Of a stretch of DNA of 46,316 bases, positions 16,229-23,768 are shown piece after piece. Each line of letters begins with the position of its first letter. Position 1 is the first letter of the stretch. The translations under genes and the position numbers were made by a program. This DNA is from Oscillospiraceae bacterium (GTDB taxonomy: Bacteria; Bacillota; Clostridia; Oscillospirales; Ruminococcaceae), in NCBI GenBank assembly GCA_017468865.1, contig JAFUHM010000053.1:1-46316 (forward strand), read 5' to 3'. The notes under the pieces were generated by a model. The model searched no databases. It had not been told where the DNA came from and worked only from the letters and a program-made list of their open reading frames with translations.

Positions 16229-17386
16229 TCATATTCTGGAACGGATGCTCTCCAGCCTGTTCAGGGCTTCATAGAGGGTGTCGTCCTTCTTTGCAAAGTG
16301 AAATCTGATATATCTGTTCTCGGGCTCTCTGAAAAAGCTCGAACCCGGTACGGCTCCCACGCCTACCTTCTCTGCCAAATGCTCGCAGAACAGCAGATCG
16401 TCATCATATCCGAATTCCGAGATATCCACCATGACAAAATATGCTCCCTGAGGTACATTATGGGTAAGTCCGATACGGTCAAGGCCGTCTATGAAAAGCT
16501 GCCGCATATGAGTGTATTTGTCCTGCAGAGCCTTGTAGTAGCCGTCTCCGAAGTTGAGCCCCGTAACAGCTGCCTCCTGAAGGGGGGCTGCTGCTCCTAC
16601 GGTGAGAAAATCATGTACCTTGCGAATGGTATTCGTGACTTCCGCAGATGCGATGACATAGCCCAGTCTCCAGCCTGTCACGGAATATGTCTTTGAGAGG
16701 GAGGAGCAGAGTATCGTCCGCTGCTTCATACCCGGAAGAGTGGATATATGGGTGTGGACGTGGGGTGCATAGAGGATATGCTCATAGACCTCATCCGTGA
16801 TGACGAAGGCATCGTACTTTATGGCAAGGTCGGCTATGATCTGAAGCTCATCCCTTGTAAAGACCTTTCCGCAGGGGTTTGAGGGATTGCAGAGGATGAG
16901 CGCCTTGGGACGCTGTCTGAAGGCATCTTCGAGCACATTGGGGTCAAAGCCGTATTCGGGGGGGACTAAGGGGACATAGATGGGTTCTGCGCCTGAGAGG
17001 ATGGTGTCTGCACCGTAATTCTCGTAGAAGGGGGAGAATACTATCACCTTGTCCCCGGGATTGGTGACGGACAGCATTGCAGCCATCATAGCCTCCGTAC
17101 TGCCGCAGGTGACGCATATCTCGGTCTCGGGGTCGATCTTCTGACCCGAAAAATGCTCATGCTTCCTTGCGAGGGCTTCACGGAAGTTCTTCGCTCCGAA
17201 GGTGATGGAGTATTGGTTGAAGTCCTCATGCGCTGCCCGGGATAGCCTGTCTGTTATCTCTGAGGGCGGGTCGAAATCGGGGAAGCCCTGGGACAGGTTT
17301 ACGGCTCCGTACTTTGCGGATATTCGTGTCATGCGGCGTATCACCGAATCGGTGAAGTTTTCTGCTCTTCTGGATAGTGTCGGCAT
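16229..17386 (-). CDS. Class I/II PLP aminotransferase, methionine/kynurenine type
   Basis: A 385-residue aminotransferase. VNLSQGFPDFDPP near residue 30 is the hallmark of the YbdL/kynurenine-aminotransferase group, whose E. coli member YbdL prefers methionine. Other PLP-site segments are CNPSNPCGKVF, FVITDEVYEHILY and the Schiff-base lysine in CSSLSKTYSVTGWRLGY (about residue 230). I place the start at 17386, where the ATG overlaps the porB stop (TAATG) and GAGTGG precedes it; a start 10 codons upstream inside porB is possible. It is the last gene of the por operon, so it very likely makes or consumes the 2-oxoacid used by Por. The substrate (Met, aromatic or branched) is inferred. Confidence 0.88.
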   Translation of the reverse strand: MPTLSRRAENFTDSVIRRMTRISAKYGAVNLSQGFPDFDPPSEITDRLSRAAHEDFNQYSITFGAKNFREALARKHEHFSGQKIDPETEICVTCGSTEAMMAAMLSVTNPGDKVIVFSPFYENYGADTILSGAEPIYVPLVPPEYGFDPNVLEDAFRQRPKALILCNPSNPCGKVFTRDELQIIADLAIKYDAFVITDEVYEHILYAPHVHTHISTLPGMKQRTILCSSLSKTYSVTGWRLGYVIASAEVTNTIRKVHDFLTVGAAAPLQEAAVTGLNFGDGYYKALQDKYTHMRQLFIDGLDRIGLTHNVPQGAYFVMVDISEFGYDDDLLFCEHLAEKVGVGAVPGSSFFREPENRYIRFHFAKKDDTLYEALNRLESIRSRI

Positions 17387-18273
17387 TATTTCCACTCTTT
17401 CCTTATTTTTTCCCATTTCCTGTCTCTGGAAGTGATGATGGTGTGTATGTCCTGATCTGTGAGGTGTCTGAACCGCCCCTGACGGCGGAGATAGTTTTCG
17501 GCGGAGGCAAATTCCCCGGGGTCACGGTCGAGCTTGTATTCCCCGTTTTCATACTCTGCAAGATACCACAGTCCGCAGTCTACGATCTCACGGGCGACTT
17601 CCACGGTGTCGCTGACGGGAATGCCCCAGCCGGTGGGACATGGCGCTATGACATGGATGTACTTTGTACCTTTTATCTTTGATGCCTTTTCCACCTTGCT
17701 GATAAAGTCGTTGAGGTAGCCTACGGTCGCAGTTGCGGCATAGGGGATATCGTGAGCGGCGGCTATCTCGAACATATTCTTCTTGGGGCGGATATTGCCG
17801 TGGATATTTGCACCTGCGGGTGTGGTGGTGGTGCGTGCTCCATAGGGGGTAAGCCCCGACTTCTGGATGCCTGTGTTCATATACGCTTCGTTGTCGTAGC
17901 AGATGTAGATGATATCATCGCCCCTGTCTATGGCTCCCGAAAGTGCCTGTATGCCTATATCGGCTGTACCGCCGTCACCTGCAAAGCCCACTGCATGAAA
18001 GTCCCTGTGTCCCTTCCTGCGCAGGCCTGCTTCAACTCCCGTAAGCATGGATGCTGTCCCTGCGAACATGGATATTATGGCATTGTTCCCGAAGCAGAGC
18101 TGGGGGAAATTAAATCCGACCGCAGACATACAGCCCGCAGGAAGCACCGCAGCCGTCCTCTCTCCGAGGACTTTCAGTGCGGCACGCACCGCAAGTGAGC
18201 CGCCGCATCCCGCACACGCCTTGTGACCGTAGAAGTATTCGTTCCTGTCAAGAGCGTTAATGTTCATTTTCAT
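17386..18273 (-). CDS. porB: 2-oxoacid:ferredoxin oxidoreductase, beta subunit (TPP-binding)
   Basis: A 295-residue beta subunit of the four-subunit Por/Vor family. The iron-sulfur Cys pair CAGCGG is near residue 20, and the TPP/Mg motif is GFAGDGGTADIG followed by YICYDNEAYMNTGIQKSG. A conserved Cys (APCPTGWGIP) is further on. It binds thiamine pyrophosphate and decarboxylates, or in reverse carboxylates, a 2-oxoacid/acyl-CoA with ferredoxin. The ATG at 18273 or 18267 lies inside the end of porA, so the two are coupled. Pyruvate, 2-oxoisovalerate and 2-oxobutyrate enzymes are hard to distinguish by eye. Confidence 0.92.
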   Translation of the reverse strand: MKMNINALDRNEYFYGHKACAGCGGSLAVRAALKVLGERTAAVLPAGCMSAVGFNFPQLCFGNNAIISMFAGTASMLTGVEAGLRRKGHRDFHAVGFAGDGGTADIGIQALSGAIDRGDDIIYICYDNEAYMNTGIQKSGLTPYGARTTTTPAGANIHGNIRPKKNMFEIAAAHDIPYAATATVGYLNDFISKVEKASKIKGTKYIHVIAPCPTGWGIPVSDTVEVAREIVDCGLWYLAEYENGEYKLDRDPGEFASAENYLRRQGRFRHLTDQDIHTIITSRDRKWEKIRKEWK

Positions 18274-19420
18274 TCACCCCGATCCAGTTGAGTCTGTCTG
18301 TGCCTGTCTGTATCCTGCGGAAAACTTCCCGTATATCATCGGCGGAAATATCCTTGCCGCCCAGTCCGCCTATGAAGTTGTAGGCGGGAGCGGTGATGCC
18401 GCCCCAGTGGAGTGCGGATGTGACATTGGTATAGACGGTTCCCGCATTTCCGAAGGAGATATCCTTTTCCAGCACGGCGATGGCTTTCGCACTGCGCAGA
18501 GCCGTTGTTATCTCGTCGTTGGGGAATGGTCTGACATACCGTATGCGGACAACTCCCGCCTTTATCCCCTGTTCACGCAGCTCATCCGCAATGTTGCGGC
18601 ACAGTCCCGCTATGGTGCCAAGGGTGACGATGACATACTCCGCATCCTCGGTGAGATATGTATCCAGCAGACCTGTGTACCTTCTTCCGAAGATCTCCGC
18701 AAAGCGCTGTTCTGCTTCGGTGATGATGCCCCTGGCTCTGTCGAAGGCACGGTGCTCCTTATACTTGAAGATAAAGTTGGTATCCGGGCCTGCGGAAAAT
18801 CCCATGTTGGTGGGGTGGTCAAAGTCAAAGCGGTTATCCGTCTCATAGGGCGGGAGATATGCCTTTGCCTGTTCGGGTGAGGGTATGTCCACGTTCTCAT
18901 ATGTATGGGTGAGGATAAATCCGTCAAGATTTGCCATATAAGGTGTGGACACATCCCTGTGTTCGGCAATGTAATATGCCATGAGTGCAAGGTCAAGGGC
19001 TTCCTGTGCGTTCTCCGCATAGGATTGTATCCAGCCTGTGTCAAGAAGGGCGAGGGAATCCCTCTGATCTCCGTAGATGTTCCAGGGAAGGGCGGTGGCA
19101 CGGTTGGCGTTCATCATGACTATGGGGAAGCGTCCGCCCGATGCGTAGACAAGGCCTTCCGCCATGTACAGAAGTCCCTGTGAGGATGTGGCGGTAAAGG
19201 TGCGCACACCTGCCGCTGATGCGCCTATGGCGCAGGAAAGGGCGGAGTGTTCGCTCTCGACATGGATAAACTCTGCATCAAGCGAGCCGTTCTCCACCAT
19301 TTCCGACAGCTTCTCCACCACGACTGTCTGAGGTGTGATGGGATATGCGGATATAACTTCGGGACAGGCAAGACGAACACCCTCCGCAAAGGCTTCATCC
19401 CCCGATAAGAACTTTTTCAT
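18257..19420 (-). CDS. porA: 2-oxoacid:ferredoxin oxidoreductase, alpha subunit
   Basis: A 387-residue alpha subunit. YPITPQTVVVEKL (substrate/TPP domain), HVESEHSALSCAIGASAAG and TATSSQGLLYMAEGL are family signatures, followed by the domain II segment EYVIVTLGTIAGL. The start at 19420 (MKKFLSGDEAFAEG) has TGAGGTAAAT before it; the longer frame adds 15 unrelated residues. It follows porD by 2 bp. The split gamma-delta-alpha-beta gene order is that of archaeal and clostridial four-subunit enzymes rather than the single-chain clostridial pyruvate enzyme. Confidence 0.92.
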   Translation of the reverse strand: MKKFLSGDEAFAEGVRLACPEVISAYPITPQTVVVEKLSEMVENGSLDAEFIHVESEHSALSCAIGASAAGVRTFTATSSQGLLYMAEGLVYASGGRFPIVMMNANRATALPWNIYGDQRDSLALLDTGWIQSYAENAQEALDLALMAYYIAEHRDVSTPYMANLDGFILTHTYENVDIPSPEQAKAYLPPYETDNRFDFDHPTNMGFSAGPDTNFIFKYKEHRAFDRARGIITEAEQRFAEIFGRRYTGLLDTYLTEDAEYVIVTLGTIAGLCRNIADELREQGIKAGVVRIRYVRPFPNDEITTALRSAKAIAVLEKDISFGNAGTVYTNVTSALHWGGITAPAYNFIGGLGGKDISADDIREVFRRIQTGTDRLNWIGVNENEH

Positions 19421-19422
19421 AT

Positions 19423-19704
19423 TTACCTCATTTCGATAGCCTGTCGGGGACATATCTTGGAACATATCCCGCAGCCTTTGCAGAAATCATAGTCTAAAAC
19501 GGGTACTTTCCCGTCCATGGAGATGACTCCGTCGGGGCAGTAGAGATAGCACTGTGAACAGCCTATGCACCTGTCGGCGTCAACATACGGAGTGACGCTT
19601 CTCCAGCCGGAGTTGACGGTCACAAGATAGCCTGCTTCAAAGCAGGTCTCCTCGGGTATCTCATCAAATGTGAATGTGCTTTTTTCTCTGATATACGGCT
19701 TCAT
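19423..19704 (-). CDS. porD: 2-oxoacid:ferredoxin oxidoreductase, delta subunit (2x[4Fe-4S])
   Basis: A 93-residue ferredoxin-like subunit. Two complete [4Fe-4S] motifs are present: CIGCSQCYLYCPDG and CKGCGICSKICPRQA (about residues 47-60 and 76-90). It passes electrons between the TPP centre and external ferredoxin. Its start overlaps the porG stop by 4 bp (ATGA), showing tight coupling. Confidence 0.93.
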   Translation of the reverse strand: MKPYIREKSTFTFDEIPEETCFEAGYLVTVNSGWRSVTPYVDADRCIGCSQCYLYCPDGVISMDGKVPVLDYDFCKGCGICSKICPRQAIEMR

Positions 19705-20210
19705 GGGGTCACCTCATCAAATGCTCTGCGGACGGCGGTCCTGTTCTTTTCGTGCAGCTTTCGGGGCATACATTTTTCCACGGCTGCAAAGAGATCTTCC
19801 ATTGACACGGTGCCATACAGACCGCACAGCACGCCTGACATTATAGTGTTTACCGTGGGGAGCTTCAGTTCCCGTGCGATGCTGTCGGCATCAAAGGTGA
19901 CGGTATCGGGGATACTGTCACGGGAATTGACGATGATGGTGCCGCTGCTCTTCAGAAGTCTGTGAAGGGACTTATCATAGAGCGTCTTGTCAAGCAGGAC
20001 TATGTGATCTGCCTCGACCGTCTGGGAACGGTCGCTGATGGGCTTGTCGGACAGCTTTGTGAATGCTCTGACAGGCGCACCTCTGCGCTCGGGCCCGAAT
20101 GAGGGGAATGCAAGGGAGAAGCGGTCATCAGCGGCAAATGCCGCACCTAACAGCTTTGCGGCGGTAAATGCCCCCTGTCCGCCTCTGCCTATCCATATTA
20201 TCTCTGTCAT
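19701..20210 (-). CDS. porG: 2-oxoacid:ferredoxin oxidoreductase, gamma subunit
   Basis: A 169-residue gamma subunit, the first gene of porGDAB-aminotransferase. IIWIGRGGQGAFTAAKLLG and SFGPERRGAPVRAF are typical of the family. The start at 20210 (MTEIIWIG) has AGGAAGTGAG upstream; six extra in-frame codons have no site. A roughly 100-nt leader with a 9-bp hairpin lies between promoter and start. The promoter carries box C, the most symmetrical of the sulfur-block operators. Confidence 0.9.
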   Translation of the reverse strand: MTEIIWIGRGGQGAFTAAKLLGAAFAADDRFSLAFPSFGPERRGAPVRAFTKLSDKPISDRSQTVEADHIVLLDKTLYDKSLHRLLKSSGTIIVNSRDSIPDTVTFDADSIARELKLPTVNTIMSGVLCGLYGTVSMEDLFAAVEKCMPRKLHEKNRTAVRRAFDEVTP

Positions 20211-20241
20211 GGTCTCACTTCCTATCAAAACTGATACCTTC

Positions 20242-20285
20242 GTTCCCGACAGCGGAGTTTTTGTGTCTGCGGGCGGGTCGGGAAC
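20242..20285 (-). other. Leader hairpin upstream of porG
   Basis: A perfect 9-bp inverted repeat, GTTCCCGAC (20242-20250) and GTCGGGAAC (20277-20285), separated by 26 nt. It falls in the predicted porG 5' leader, between the -10 and the start codon. No T tract follows, so it is not a simple terminator; it could stabilise the mRNA or be regulatory. Confidence 0.55.
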
Positions 20286-20316
20286 AGTATCTGCTATTGT
20301 TCAGTGTTCTATTTTA

Positions 20317-20390
20317 ATTATACTCCAATATACATTATTTGTCTAATACATAAAAACAGCATCAAGGTATAGACAAAATCTATACCTTGA
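20317..20390 (-). promoter_or_regulatory. Promoter and LysR-type operator of the por operon (box C)
   Basis: On the minus strand -35 TAGACA is at 20345-20340 and -10 TATAAT at 20322-20317, 17 bp apart. The dyad TATAGACAAAATCTATA (plus strand, 20368-20384) is a perfect TATAG-N7-CTATA exactly 22 bp from the -35. It is nested in a larger perfect inverted repeat with 12-bp arms and a 5-bp centre (20362-20390), which begins only 5 bp after the ssuC stop and so may also terminate ssuBC transcripts. Confidence 0.85.
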
Positions 20391-20394
20391 CATA

Positions 20395-21309
20395 TCATTT
20401 CCATTTGAGAAGTGCTTTCTGCACCTTGCCTACGGCAAATGTCACTGCGATGACGACGAAGCCTATCACGAGCAGTCCCACGATAGTTCTGGTATAATCG
20501 CCGAAATCCGAGTAATTCTTCACATAGTAGCCCATTCCGTCCTGTGCGCCTATCATTTCCGCAGAGGTCAGAAGAATGAAGGAGACGGAAAGTCCCTGAT
20601 TGATGCCCAGGAATATCTGAGGCAGCGCCGCAGGGAGGTATATCTCGAACAGCATGGAAAATCTGTTCAGGGACAATACCCTTGCCGAGTCGAGGATCTT
20701 CTTGTCAACACCCATTACTCCGCTCATGGTCGCCGCAAATACAGGCCAGAAGGATGCAAGGAAGACGACCATTACCGAGCAGCTGTGAAGTGTGGGGAGA
20801 AGTGCGATGCCGTAGGGGATATACACGATGGGGGGGATGGATGAAAAGAATTTTGTGATGTATGATGCCGCATTGCCCGTTCGTGCGTTGGATGCGATGA
20901 TAAGTCCGAGGGGAACGGCGGCGATGAGTGCCAGGAAGAAGCCCTGTGCGATTATGCTGAGAGATGCTCCGATATTGACGATTATCTTCGCCCTGTCCTC
21001 ATAGAACTGATGGATGATAGTCCCGAAAGGGGGGAAGAGAGCTTTCTTCAGCAGTCCGGTCTTGACTGTTGCCACTGTCCACAGGGAAAGGAAGATATAG
21101 AGAAAACTGACTATATCGGTAAACAGCTGAAGGCTCTGTTTTTTCTTGAACAGTGCGGATGCAATGAGTGTGGCTGCTTCTGTGACAACGGCCGTGCCCA
21201 GGAGCCACAAAGCGTATTCATCGGTGTTCTTTCCGGGGACGGACACTATTATCAGAAGCAGTACGAACAGAAGATGGACAGGGCGTATGTATCGCTGCTT
21301 AGCCGTCAT
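20395..21309 (-). CDS. SsuC/TauC-type ABC transporter permease
   Basis: A 304-residue inner-membrane protein of the nitrate/sulfonate/taurine permease family. About seven hydrophobic segments are visible; the first two or three (residues 10-95) form an N-terminal extension to the usual permease core, which begins near residue 100 (PPFGTIIHQFYEDRAKIIVNIGAS). The EAA-like loop is around VMGVDKKILDSARVLSLNR. It overlaps ssuB by 4 bp. The partner binding protein (22240-23379) is on a separate upstream transcript. Sulfonates, taurine or another organosulfur compound are likely ligands given the regulation, but the family also carries other solutes. Confidence 0.87.
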   Translation of the reverse strand: MTAKQRYIRPVHLLFVLLLIIVSVPGKNTDEYALWLLGTAVVTEAATLIASALFKKKQSLQLFTDIVSFLYIFLSLWTVATVKTGLLKKALFPPFGTIIHQFYEDRAKIIVNIGASLSIIAQGFFLALIAAVPLGLIIASNARTGNAASYITKFFSSIPPIVYIPYGIALLPTLHSCSVMVVFLASFWPVFAATMSGVMGVDKKILDSARVLSLNRFSMLFEIYLPAALPQIFLGINQGLSVSFILLTSAEMIGAQDGMGYYVKNYSDFGDYTRTIVGLLVIGFVVIAVTFAVGKVQKALLKWK

Positions 21310-22118
21310 ATAACGACCTCCTGTCCGCCTATGCCGTTATATACATTGCCCCAGAATACCTTCATTATCTTATCTCTGAATGAGCGGTAGCTGCGTTCAT
21401 CACGGGAGTCGGTGCGCCTGTGTCCACGGTCAAAGGGGACGGGCAGCACCTCGGCGACAGTGCCCGGATGGGATGCCATAACAACTATCCTGTCCGAAAG
21501 GAGTATAGCTTCGTCTATGTCGTGGGTAACAAATACGACGGTCTTCTTCTTTCCGTTCTTTTCCTCGCCCTCCCAGAGCTTGAGGAGCAGATCCTGAAGG
21601 TCAGTCCTGTTTTTGGGGTCAAGTACGGAAAAGGGCTCGTCCATGAGTAGGATGTCCGTATCCATCGCAAGTGCTCTTGCAATGGCGGCACGCTGCTGCA
21701 TCCCTCCGGAAAGCTGTGAGGGGTATTTGCTGCCGTAGCCCTCCAGCCCTACTTTTTTCAGGTATTCATCGGCAAGCGCCAGACGCTGCTTCCTTGAAAT
21801 GTCACGTCTAACCTGACGGATGCCGAATGCGATATTTGATCTGGTGGTCATCCAGGGGAAGAGCGAGTAGTGCTGGAACACCACGCCTCTGTCGGTTCCT
21901 GTGCCGCTGATGGGCTTGCCGTCTATGTTAACTGAACCCGATGCAGCCTTGTATATGCCTTCAAGCACGCTGAGAAGGGTGGATTTTCCGCATCCCGATG
22001 AACCTACGATGCTTACAAATTCTCCTTCATTCACGCCGAAGGATACATTCTCAAGGGCTGTAAATCTGGAATTCTTTTCTGTATAATCAACTGTGAGATC
22101 CTTTATTTCAATTTTCAT
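21306..22118 (-). CDS. SsuB/TauB-type ABC transporter ATPase
   Basis: A 270-residue ABC ATPase. Walker A is GSSGCGKST (about residue 38), Q-loop VFQHYSLFPW, signature LSGGMQQR, Walker B ILLMDEPFSVLD, and the H-loop VTHDIDEA. The layout and length match the nitrate/sulfonate/taurine group. It is the first gene of the ssuBC transcript and has its own promoter with box D, separate from the binding-protein gene. Confidence 0.93.
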   Translation of the reverse strand: MKIEIKDLTVDYTEKNSRFTALENVSFGVNEGEFVSIVGSSGCGKSTLLSVLEGIYKAASGSVNIDGKPISGTGTDRGVVFQHYSLFPWMTTRSNIAFGIRQVRRDISRKQRLALADEYLKKVGLEGYGSKYPSQLSGGMQQRAAIARALAMDTDILLMDEPFSVLDPKNRTDLQDLLLKLWEGEEKNGKKKTVVFVTHDIDEAILLSDRIVVMASHPGTVAEVLPVPFDRGHRRTDSRDERSYRSFRDKIMKVFWGNVYNGIGGQEVVI

Positions 22119-22140
22119 ATTATCATCACCTTTCGTGTAT

Positions 22141-22208
22141 ATTATACTTCAAGAAAGGCTATATGTCAAATACTGCTTTGCTTTGATGGGCTATAGACAA
22201 AACCTATC
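22141..22208 (-). promoter_or_regulatory. Promoter and LysR-type operator of ssuBC (box D)
   Basis: On the minus strand TTGACA (22169-22164) and TATAAT (22146-22141) are 17 bp apart, near-consensus. The dyad TATAGACAAAACCTATC (plus strand, 22192-22208) is one base from TATAG-N7-CTATA and is exactly 22 bp from the -35. It overlaps the U tract of the upstream ssuA terminator. Confidence 0.85.
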
Positions 22209-22229
22209 GCCCTCCGTGACCGGAGGGCG
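22208..22229 (-). terminator. Terminator of the Cys-rich lipoprotein-ssuA transcript
   Basis: A perfect 9-bp stem CGCCCTCCG/CGGAGGGCG with a 4-nt loop lies 10 bp after the ssuA stop. The following minus-strand bases ATAGGTTTTGTC provide a short U run and at the same time form box D of ssuBC. Confidence 0.8.
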
Positions 22230-22239
22230 TAAGACGGGA

Positions 22240-23379
22240 TCATTCAAATTTTTCAAAATGTGCTTTGAGCTCGGCATATACCTTGTCGTCGGGGTTTTCT
22301 TCGATAAGGCTGTCAAGAGCCTTCTTGTATATGTCCGTGTTGTAGTGGGCATCAAAGTCGTAGTCATCGGTGTAGCCGAGTGAAACGATGGTTTCCTTGA
22401 GTGCGGATGTGCCCTGCTTGTCGGGGTCGGGATTGGATGTGCCGTAGCCGCCGTATACCTCTGTCCTGATAAAGTCTTCGTCTATGTCGATGAATTTCTT
22501 TACGTCGGTGATGGTCTTGTCCTCATTTTCCTGTGTGAACTTGTATGCCTTGATAAGGGCACGTTCAAATGCTGCATAGGAATTGGGGTACTTTTCAAGG
22601 GAAGGAGTATATGCGACCTGTCGGCAGCAGGGCTGATTCTTTAGCGCCTCCTCCTCGGAGCAGCGGTATACTATGTCATATCCCTGGCTCTGCGCAAGGG
22701 AAGCATAGGGGGAATAGACGGATGCCGCATCTATGCTGTCATTTGCAAGGGCTGCATAGGCATCCTTCTGGCTGTCAAAGTATACTATATTGACCTTGCC
22801 TTCACCTTCGCCGATCTCAATGCCTGCATTTTTGAGCAGTATCTGAAGCTCTGCATCCTGGATGCTGTTCTTAACGGAGGCAACGTTCCTGTTTACGAGC
22901 TTCTCCACGCCCTTCTTGCTCTCATCGTTGAGCTCATGCTTTATGACATAGCCGTGTCCGTTGGTCATTGCTCCGCCGAAAACGGTCAGCTCATGTCCCT
23001 GTGACTGGAATGTGAGGGTGGGTACCGAACCGATGAATGCAGCATCCAGCTTTTCGGATTCAAGTGCGCTCGCAAGCTCCGATGCGGATGAAAACTGTGT
23101 TACGGTCACGTTGAGACCTTCCTCCTTGAAGAAGCCTTCCTCTGACGCTACAAAGCCCAGCAGATGAGCGGTGGAATTGAGCGTGCCAAGGGTGAAGTCG
23201 GTCTTTTCAGGGGCGGTCGTGTTTCCCGTACTGTCAGCTTCCTGTACGGAAGAGGCGGCAGGTGCGGCAGTTGCGGCAGGTGCGGTAGATGCGGGAGCCT
23301 CGGATGAGGTGCCTGCGCATCCTGTGAAAGCGGTCAGCAGTGTGAGGACAGCAAGTCCTGTGATAATTCTCTTTTTCAT
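22240..23379 (-). CDS. SsuA/NMT1-type ABC substrate-binding lipoprotein
   Basis: A 379-residue binding protein. The lipobox FTGC (Cys at about residue 21) is followed by an Ala/Thr/Ser-rich tether of about 35 residues. The core begins FTLGTLNSTAHLLGFVASEEGFFKEEGLNVTV, the usual opening of aliphatic sulfonate/nitrate binding proteins, with ELASALESEKLDAAFIGSVP as the first ligand-binding loop. It would deliver solute to SsuBC. It lies 15 bp behind the Cys-rich lipoprotein gene and is almost certainly cotranscribed with it. Ligand is not known; a sulfur compound is inferred from the neighbours. Confidence 0.88.
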   Translation of the reverse strand: MKKRIITGLAVLTLLTAFTGCAGTSSEAPASTAPAATAAPAASSVQEADSTGNTTAPEKTDFTLGTLNSTAHLLGFVASEEGFFKEEGLNVTVTQFSSASELASALESEKLDAAFIGSVPTLTFQSQGHELTVFGGAMTNGHGYVIKHELNDESKKGVEKLVNRNVASVKNSIQDAELQILLKNAGIEIGEGEGKVNIVYFDSQKDAYAALANDSIDAASVYSPYASLAQSQGYDIVYRCSEEEALKNQPCCRQVAYTPSLEKYPNSYAAFERALIKAYKFTQENEDKTITDVKKFIDIDEDFIRTEVYGGYGTSNPDPDKQGTSALKETIVSLGYTDDYDFDAHYNTDIYKKALDSLIEENPDDKVYAELKAHFEKFE

Positions 23380-23394
23380 GATATTTCCTTTCTT

Positions 23395-23739
23395 TTATGC
23401 ACAGCAGTCTGGGACATCTGCAAGATCCTTGTCTTTGCAGCAGTCTTTCTCATCTGCGCAGCATTCTTTCTCATCTGTGCAGCAGTCGTCTGTCTGGGAA
23501 CTGTTATTATTCCCGGAGACTGTTTCAGAAGCCGTGGACGGTGTCGTCTCCGCGTCTTTGCAGCAGTCCTTCTCTTCTGCGCAGCAGTCGTCTGTCTGGG
23601 AACTGTTATTATTCTCGGAAACTGTTTCCGAGACCGTAGCCGGTGTTGTCTCCGCATTTGCCTGTGTAGATGAATCGCAGGAAGTAAGACCTGACATACA
23701 CATGATCAACAGTCCTGTAAGAACTATGTATTTCTTCAC
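23395..23739 (-). CDS. Cysteine-pair-rich repeat lipoprotein (unknown)
   Basis: A 114-residue lipoprotein precursor. A signal peptide ends in the lipobox LTSC (Cys21). The mature chain carries six Cys-Cys pairs, at about residues 52-53, 59-60, 86-87, 93-94, 100-101 and 112-113, always next to Asp, Glu or Lys (DDCCAEEKDCCKD). Residues 30-63 and 64-97 are a duplication: ETTPxTxSETVS, a polar spacer, then the CC block; at DNA level a 102-bp period with a 33-bp perfect match. I do not recognise the family. It precedes ssuA by 15 bp. Possible roles: extracellular thiol or metal ligand, or a translation-level sensor of cysteine supply acting on ssuA. Both are inference. Confidence 0.82.
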   Translation of the reverse strand: MKKYIVLTGLLIMCMSGLTSCDSSTQANAETTPATVSETVSENNNSSQTDDCCAEEKDCCKDAETTPSTASETVSGNNNSSQTDDCCTDEKECCADEKDCCKDKDLADVPDCCA

Positions 23740-23768
23740 GATATCACCTCCGTTGCTCGACTACAGAT

